From Patescibacteria group bacterium (GTDB lineage: Bacteria > Patescibacteriota > UBA1384 > JAGGWG01): 26,003 nt of DNA. The stretch lies in NCBI GenBank assembly GCA_028698375.1, contig JAQVDI010000004.1, positions 1-26,003 on the forward strand. Reading direction: 5' to 3'. The translations under genes and the position numbers were made by a program. Positions 22,195 through 26,003 of this stretch are shown in pieces (the stretch's first letter is position 1; every line of letters starts with the position of its first letter). A model generated the notes under the pieces. The model was not told the origin of the DNA. It was given only the letters and a program-made list of their open reading frames with translations, and did not search any database.

Positions 22195-23043
22195 ATGGCT
22201 AGAAGCTACAAGAGAATTACAATGTCATTAGATCGGGAAGTTCTTAAGTCTTTAGAAAATTATGCAAATGACCGGAAAATTAATTCCTTATCAGCTGCTG
22301 CTGAAAATATTTTAAGAAAAGGTTTGGGAGTGGGTAAAGTGCGGCAAGCTGTTATTATGGCAGGCGGACAAGCCAAGCGTTTGCGCCCTTTTACTTATGA
22401 ATTTCCTAAACCGCTTATGCCTTTGCAGGGGAAAGCAATTATTGAACATTCTTTTGCGCTTTTAAAAAAATATGGTGTAGAAGAAGTAATTATTGCGCTT
22501 GGTTATTTGGCAGATAAAATGAAAGAAGCTTTGGGCGATGGCTCGCGTTATGGGCTTAAGTTTATCTATGTAGAAGAAAAATCGCCTTTAGGGACTGCTG
22601 GTTCTTTGATTTTAGCTAAAAAATATCTAACTGGACCTTTCTTTTTAGTTTGGGCTGATGTTTTGATTGATATAGATTTGGATGATCTCGCTCATTACCA
22701 TCGACAGAATAGAGCGATTGGCACTATGGCTTTAGCAACAGTTGATGATATTACTGATTTAGGGGTAATTGAATTACAAGGCGGTTTAATTAAAAAATTT
22801 ATTGAAAAACCAGATCCTAAAAATACCACTTCTCATTTGATTAATGCGGGTTTGGTTTTATTCGAATTATCAGTTTTTGATTTTTTGCCTAAACGTGTGA
22901 AAGCGGTTTCAATTGAAAGAGAAGTTTATCCGCAAATTGTGGCTAAAAATAAATTAGCTGGTTATCCATTTCAAGGGGCTTGGTTTGATACAGGAACGCC
23001 TGATCGTTATGAGCGAGCTTTGAAGAAATGGCACATAAAATAG
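22195..23043 (+). CDS. RHH domain fused to sugar-1-phosphate nucleotidyltransferase
   Basis: A 282-residue fusion. Residues 5-44 (YKRITMSLDREVLKSLENYA and onward) have the strand-helix-helix pattern of ribbon-helix-helix (CopG/Arc) DNA-binding domains. From 50 on it is a nucleotidyltransferase with AGGQAKRLRPFT (56-67), FPKPLMPLQGKAIIEHSF with K72, EKSPLGTAGSL (128-137) and the metal-binding aspartate D155 in VWADVLIDIDL. The C-terminal part has FIEKPDP, INAGLVLF and GAWFDTGTPDRYERAL. It is probably a mannose-1-phosphate guanylyltransferase or a heptose-1-phosphate/glucose-1-phosphate relative, the neighbours favouring a GDP-sugar. The core starts too late for an alternative internal start: no Met lies between M10 and M55. 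The RHH segment is unusual for this enzyme class. Confidence 0.88.
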   Translation: MARSYKRITMSLDREVLKSLENYANDRKINSLSAAAENILRKGLGVGKVRQAVIMAGGQAKRLRPFTYEFPKPLMPLQGKAIIEHSFALLKKYGVEEVIIALGYLADKMKEALGDGSRYGLKFIYVEEKSPLGTAGSLILAKKYLTGPFFLVWADVLIDIDLDDLAHYHRQNRAIGTMALATVDDITDLGVIELQGGLIKKFIEKPDPKNTTSHLINAGLVLFELSVFDFLPKRVKAVSIEREVYPQIVAKNKLAGYPFQGAWFDTGTPDRYERALKKWHIK

Positions 23044-23073
23044 GGTTTAAACACCAAAATAACGCTCTTTGAC

Positions 23074-23080
23074 AAGGAGG
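23074..23080 (+). promoter_or_regulatory. Full-length Shine-Dalgarno of the GHMP kinase gene
   Basis: AAGGAGG, 5 nt before the ATG at 23086; the strongest SD in the window. Confidence 0.8.
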
Positions 23081-23085
23081 AGAAA

Positions 23086-24165
23086 ATGCAAGCTAAAATT
23101 ATCCGCGCTCAAGCTGGTGGTCGAATTGATTTTGCCGGCGCTTGGGGTGATGGCTGCACTTTAATTAACCCTGATAATAATGAAAATGTTTTAGGGCGTG
23201 TTTGCAATGCTAACTTAGTTATTGGTTCAGTCGTACAAATTAAGGCAACAACTCAAAGTGGAGTTAGAATTATTTGTAATTGTTATAACGGGATGCTTGA
23301 TCAAAATAGTGCTTATGGCACAGATGCAGATTTATTTTTAGCAGCAGCACGTCGTTATTGTCTTTTTGACACTAGCTGTGGTTGGGAAATTAAAGCTGAG
23401 TCAACGATTCCACCTCGATCTGGTCTTGGTGGTAGCGCAGCTTTAGCTGTGCCTTTAGTAGCTTGCGTTCTTTACGCTCTTAGTAAGGAAGAAAAATATC
23501 CTCAATTAAGATTGGAAAATAATAATTTGAATTATGTTAATCGTGCCTTTTTAGCTCAAGAAGCGCGAGCTTTAGAAATTCACGAAATCAAGATGTCTAG
23601 TGGTTGGCAAGATCAATGGGCAGCCGCTTTTGGTGGAATTAATTTTATTCGGGCTGAAAGAGATCCCCAAAAACCAGTGCGCTACGAAATCTTATTGCAG
23701 AAATCAGAAATTAGAACTTTAGAAGATTATTTATTACTTGTCCATATTCCTTGCGATCGCAAAATTCAGCGTGACTCCAATGAACAACATCGTAAAGTTA
23801 GCGAAGCGCATAGATTTGAATTATTAAAAGTTATTGCTGATTTAGGAGTTGCCGCTAAAGATGCGATTATGGCGCTTGACTTTAAAAAATTAGGTCAAGT
23901 TGTTAACGACTTTTGGGAAGCTGAAAAAGAATTTTCTAATAATGCTGTTTGCACATCAGAAATTGATTGGTTGATTGATGAGGCTAAAAGGTGTGGTGCT
24001 TATGGGGCGAAAGCTTGTGGAGCTGGTGGCCCGGGCGCATGCGTCGCCATTGTGGCTGATCAGGCTGTTCAAGAATTAATCAAAGAAATACTTGTTCAAT
24101 ACCCGGATTATAAAATTTTACCAGTTAAAATTTCAAAATCCGGTTTGACAATTAATCGTGTTTAA
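23086..24165 (+). CDS. GHMP-family sugar kinase (heptose/fucose kinase-like)
   Basis: An ATP-dependent small-molecule kinase of 359 residues. Motif 1 is GGRIDFAGAWGD (11-22), close to the 'R.sfaGGgtD' of D-glycero-D-manno-heptose-7-phosphate kinase and fucokinase relatives. Motif 2, the ATP-binding loop, is PPRSGLGGSAAL (109-120). SSGWQDQWAAAFGGINF (171-187) supplies a candidate catalytic aspartate D176. Motif 3 is KACGAGGPGACVAIV near 308-322. Together with the upstream cupin and nucleotidyltransferase it would give kinase plus nucleotidyl transfer, as in HddA/HddC or the bifunctional fucokinase/GDP-fucose pyrophosphorylase. The true sugar is not visible. It has the strongest SD in the window and is followed by a terminator, closing the cassette. 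Confidence 0.88.
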   Translation: MQAKIIRAQAGGRIDFAGAWGDGCTLINPDNNENVLGRVCNANLVIGSVVQIKATTQSGVRIICNCYNGMLDQNSAYGTDADLFLAAARRYCLFDTSCGWEIKAESTIPPRSGLGGSAALAVPLVACVLYALSKEEKYPQLRLENNNLNYVNRAFLAQEARALEIHEIKMSSGWQDQWAAAFGGINFIRAERDPQKPVRYEILLQKSEIRTLEDYLLLVHIPCDRKIQRDSNEQHRKVSEAHRFELLKVIADLGVAAKDAIMALDFKKLGQVVNDFWEAEKEFSNNAVCTSEIDWLIDEAKRCGAYGAKACGAGGPGACVAIVADQAVQELIKEILVQYPDYKILPVKISKSGLTINRV

Positions 24166-24172
24166 AATCGTT

Positions 24173-24207
24173 AGAGGTGAGTAAAAGCTTGCCTCTTTTT
24201 TATTTTT
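24173..24207 (+). terminator. Intrinsic terminator after the GHMP kinase gene
   Basis: AGAGGTGAG (24173-24181), loop TAAAAG, CTTGCCTCT (24188-24196): nine pairs including two G-U. The 3' arm runs straight into TTTTTTATTTTT. It is the strongest terminator here and begins 8 bp after the stop codon. Confidence 0.9.
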
Positions 24208-24217
24208 ATGTTAATAT
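24189..24217 (+). promoter_or_regulatory. Candidate tig promoter overlapping the terminator
   Basis: TTGCCT (24189-24194) lies inside the 3' arm of the terminator stem; then a 17-bp spacer and TAATAT (24212-24217; 4 of 6). Predicted start near 24224 gives about 5 nt before the ATG at 24229. Confidence 0.35.
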
Positions 24218-24228
24218 TTGGGCTTGCA

Positions 24229-25533
24229 ATGACAAATCTAAAAAATATTAAGATTAAAAGAGAAAATTTACCAGCAGCGACCGTTAAATTGACGATTACG
24301 GTGCCAGTGGCTGATTGGAACAGTTTTGAGGAAGAGATTTTAGAAAATTTAAAATTATCTCTTAATATCCCTGGTTTTCGGGCGGGGAAAGCGCCTCAGA
24401 ATTTAGTGCGCGGTCAAATTGAAGAAGATAAATTAGCTCAAGAAGTTTTAGAGCGAATTTTGCCTTTAAGCTATGGCGAAGCTGTAAAAAAAGAAAAAAT
24501 AAAACCAATTGGTGCGCCACGTGTCAAAATTATTCAGTTTGAAAAAGGCAAAGATTTTAAATATGAAGCGGAAATTGCGCTTTACCCAGAAATTAAATTA
24601 GGCGATTATAAAAAAATTAAAATAGCTAAACCTAAAGTTAAATTAGATAAAAAAGATGTTGATCGTGAGCTTTCTCTTTTAATCAAACGTTTTGCTGATT
24701 TCAAAGAAACTAAAAAAAATGCCTTAAAAGATAATCGGGTTTTGATTGACTTCAAAACACAAACAGAAAAAGGAGAAGAAATTGCTGATTTTAATGGTCA
24801 AAATGAACCTGTAGTTATTGGTGGGGATAATTTAATAAAAGATTTTTCAGAAAAATTAGAGGGTAAAAAAGCAGGTGATAAAATTGAATTTGTAGCAACT
24901 TTGCCAAAAGATTTTCAAAAAACTGGTTTAGCTGGACAAAAAGTGAAATTTTTAATTGAAGTTAAAAGTGTGCAGGAAGTGATAGAACCGACAATGAAAG
25001 AATTAGCTAAAAAATTAGGTCATGAAAAAGAAGAAGAACTTCGTGAAAAAATCACTGAATATTTAAGTGGTCAAAAAGAAAAACAAGCGGAAAATGAATG
25101 GGAAAACATGCTTGTTGAAAAAGTGGCAGCCAAAAGTAAAGTAGAAGTAGCACCGGCTTTGGTAGAACAAGAACAAGAAAGATTAATTGGCCAAATTTCT
25201 CAAGATTTAGCCATGCAAGGTCAAACTTTAGATGCATTTTTGGCTAAGGTCAAAAGCACTAAAGATGAATTTGCCGCTCAATTTAAAGCTCAAGCTGAAA
25301 AAAATCTAACTTTCTCTTTTATTCTGCAAGCAATTGCTGATAAGGAAAAAATTTCGGTTAGTGATAAAGAAATTGAAGTAGCTATGCAAAAAGAAAAAAT
25401 GAATTTGAAAATGCAAGGTCATAAAGATGAAGAAATTGAGAAACATCAAGCTGAGGATAGTCACAAGCAAAGCATAAGTTCTCATTTGAAATTAGATAAA
25501 GCTCTCGCTAAACTAAAAGAAATTAACGTCTAA
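24229..25533 (+). CDS. tig: Trigger factor
   Basis: A ribosome-bound chaperone and peptidyl-prolyl isomerase that meets nascent chains at the exit tunnel. I favour the ATG at 24229 (MTNLKNIKIKRENL; 434 aa), as another ATG at 24208 lies directly against the upstream terminator's T-tract and would add a hydrophobic MLIFGLA not seen in the family. The N-terminal ribosome-binding domain has the signature GFRAGKAP (49-56). The FKBP-like PPIase domain (about 155-240) includes VVIGGDNLIKDFSEKLEGKKAGD. The long helical C-terminal chaperone domain (about 250-434) is rich in Lys, Glu and Gln. Length matches the family (about 430). It sits upstream of clpP, the common tig-clpP order. Confidence 0.95.
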   Translation: MTNLKNIKIKRENLPAATVKLTITVPVADWNSFEEEILENLKLSLNIPGFRAGKAPQNLVRGQIEEDKLAQEVLERILPLSYGEAVKKEKIKPIGAPRVKIIQFEKGKDFKYEAEIALYPEIKLGDYKKIKIAKPKVKLDKKDVDRELSLLIKRFADFKETKKNALKDNRVLIDFKTQTEKGEEIADFNGQNEPVVIGGDNLIKDFSEKLEGKKAGDKIEFVATLPKDFQKTGLAGQKVKFLIEVKSVQEVIEPTMKELAKKLGHEKEEELREKITEYLSGQKEKQAENEWENMLVEKVAAKSKVEVAPALVEQEQERLIGQISQDLAMQGQTLDAFLAKVKSTKDEFAAQFKAQAEKNLTFSFILQAIADKEKISVSDKEIEVAMQKEKMNLKMQGHKDEEIEKHQAEDSHKQSISSHLKLDKALAKLKEINV

Positions 25534-25547
25534 TTGAGTCATAAGGG

Positions 25548-25576
25548 TTTAAAAAATTTAATTAATCCGTTATAAT
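25548..25576 (+). promoter_or_regulatory. clpP promoter
   Basis: TTTAAA (25548-25553; 4 of 6), 17-bp spacer, perfect TATAAT (25571-25576). Predicted start near 25583 leaves a leader of about 9 nt; the AAGGA at 25582-25586 would then sit at its very 5' end, 5 nt before the ATG. Confidence 0.5.
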
Positions 25577-25591
25577 TTAACAAGGAATAAT

Positions 25592-26003
25592 ATGAAAAAA
25601 GACATAAAAGCGCAACTTTTAGTGCCGATGGTTGTAGAAAAAGGGCCGATGGGTGAAAGAGCTTATGATATTTATAGTCGCCTTTTGAAAGAGAGAATTA
25701 TTTTTTTGGGTGGTCCGATTGATGACAATGTAGCGAATTTAGTTATTGCTCAACTTTTATTTTTGGATGCAGAAGATAGTGCTAAAGATATTTTTTTATA
25801 TGTAAATAGTCCTGGTGGTTCTGTTACTTCTACTTTGGCGATTATGGATACTATGAAATATGTCAAATCTGACGTGAATACAGTTTGCGTTGGTATGGCG
25901 GCTTCTGGGGCAGCTTGGGTGCTTTCATCTGGCGCCAAAGACAAGCGTTTTATTCTTCCCAACGCAGAAGTAATGATTCATCAACCTTTAGGTGGGACTG
26001 AGG
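25592..26003 (+). CDS. clpP: ATP-dependent Clp protease proteolytic subunit ClpP (5' part)
   Basis: A serine peptidase that forms the barrel chamber with Clp ATPases; the reading frame is open to the window edge, giving 137 residues of a protein usually near 200. The N-terminal LLVPMVVEKGPMGERAYDIYSRLLKERIIFLGGPID matches ClpP (the conserved 'GERaYDIYSRLLkeRIIfLg'). NSPGGSV (72-78) forms the oxyanion region, nucleophile S105 is in GMAASGAAWVLSSGAK, and H130 is in MIHQP. The third triad residue (Asp) and the C-terminus lie outside the window. The segment after the nucleophile reads ASGAAWVL rather than the common ASMGAFLL. AAGGA lies 5 nt before the ATG. Position after tig fits the usual tig-clpP(-clpX) order. 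Confidence 0.96.
   Translation, partial: MKKDIKAQLLVPMVVEKGPMGERAYDIYSRLLKERIIFLGGPIDDNVANLVIAQLLFLDAEDSAKDIFLYVNSPGGSVTSTLAIMDTMKYVKSDVNTVCVGMAASGAAWVLSSGAKDKRFILPNAEVMIHQPLGGTE

Noticed and set aside
23069..23074. TTGACA before the GHMP kinase gene as a -35 box
   Set aside because: It overlaps the AAGGAGG Shine-Dalgarno, and any -10 would fall inside the coding sequence; the match is a by-product of the SD.
1..26003. CRISPR arrays, tRNA or rRNA genes, insertion sequences, prophage genes
   Set aside because: I found no regularly spaced repeats, cloverleaf-like or rRNA-like stretches, transposases or phage proteins; the window is nearly all housekeeping genes.

Overview
The window is an AT-rich, densely packed bacterial segment whose gene content and unusually short housekeeping proteins suggest a Candidate Phyla Radiation (Patescibacteria) genome, probably parcubacterial. 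Evidence: ProS lacks the editing insertion; UvrC lacks the C-terminal helix-hairpin-helix part; EF-Ts is about 150 residues; PGK is shortened and divergent; PrmC ends early; most start codons lack a Shine-Dalgarno sequence. The rank below Patescibacteria is a guess. The standard code fits: no gene reads through TGA, and one gene ends in a TGA overlapping the next ATG.

Layout. 1-590: the C-terminus of a LemA-family protein and a small Tic20/DUF4870-like membrane protein. 676-1222: an insulated minus-strand orphan gene with its own promoter, SD and terminator; it diverges from ligA across a region holding a perfect 10+10 bp inverted repeat. 1223-8062 (+): ligA, gatC, gatA, a HEPN-like gene, gatB and htrA. 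They are nearly contiguous and form the tRNA-dependent amidotransferase operon with repair and protease genes at its ends. 8066-10301 (-): rpmE-prfA-prmC, where PrmC is expected to methylate the GGQ glutamine of the adjacent RF1. 10417-14490 (+): rpsB-tsf-frr-rseP-proS. 14575-16936: uvrC and yvcK. 16951-21722: tpiA, gap, pgk, fba and a PfkB-family sugar kinase, a lower-glycolysis cluster. 21824-24165: a sugar-nucleotide cassette (type II phosphomannose isomerase-like cupin, RHH-nucleotidyltransferase fusion, GHMP kinase) led by a perfect consensus promoter and closed by a strong terminator. 24229-26003: tig and the 5' part of clpP. No tRNA, rRNA, CRISPR array or transposase was seen.

Points that stand out: (1) a family of short repeats inside ligA (two copies), gatA and prmC, always in the same reading frame, plus a separate GC-rich hairpin insert in prmC; (2) TATAAT placed exactly 6 nt before ATG at uvrC, tpiA and fba, implying leaderless mRNAs; (3) a ribbon-helix-helix DNA-binding-like domain fused to a sugar-1-phosphate nucleotidyltransferase; (4) a HEPN-like protein carrying an RxxxxH motif inside the gat operon. 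All calls come from reading the sequence; no database search was run.
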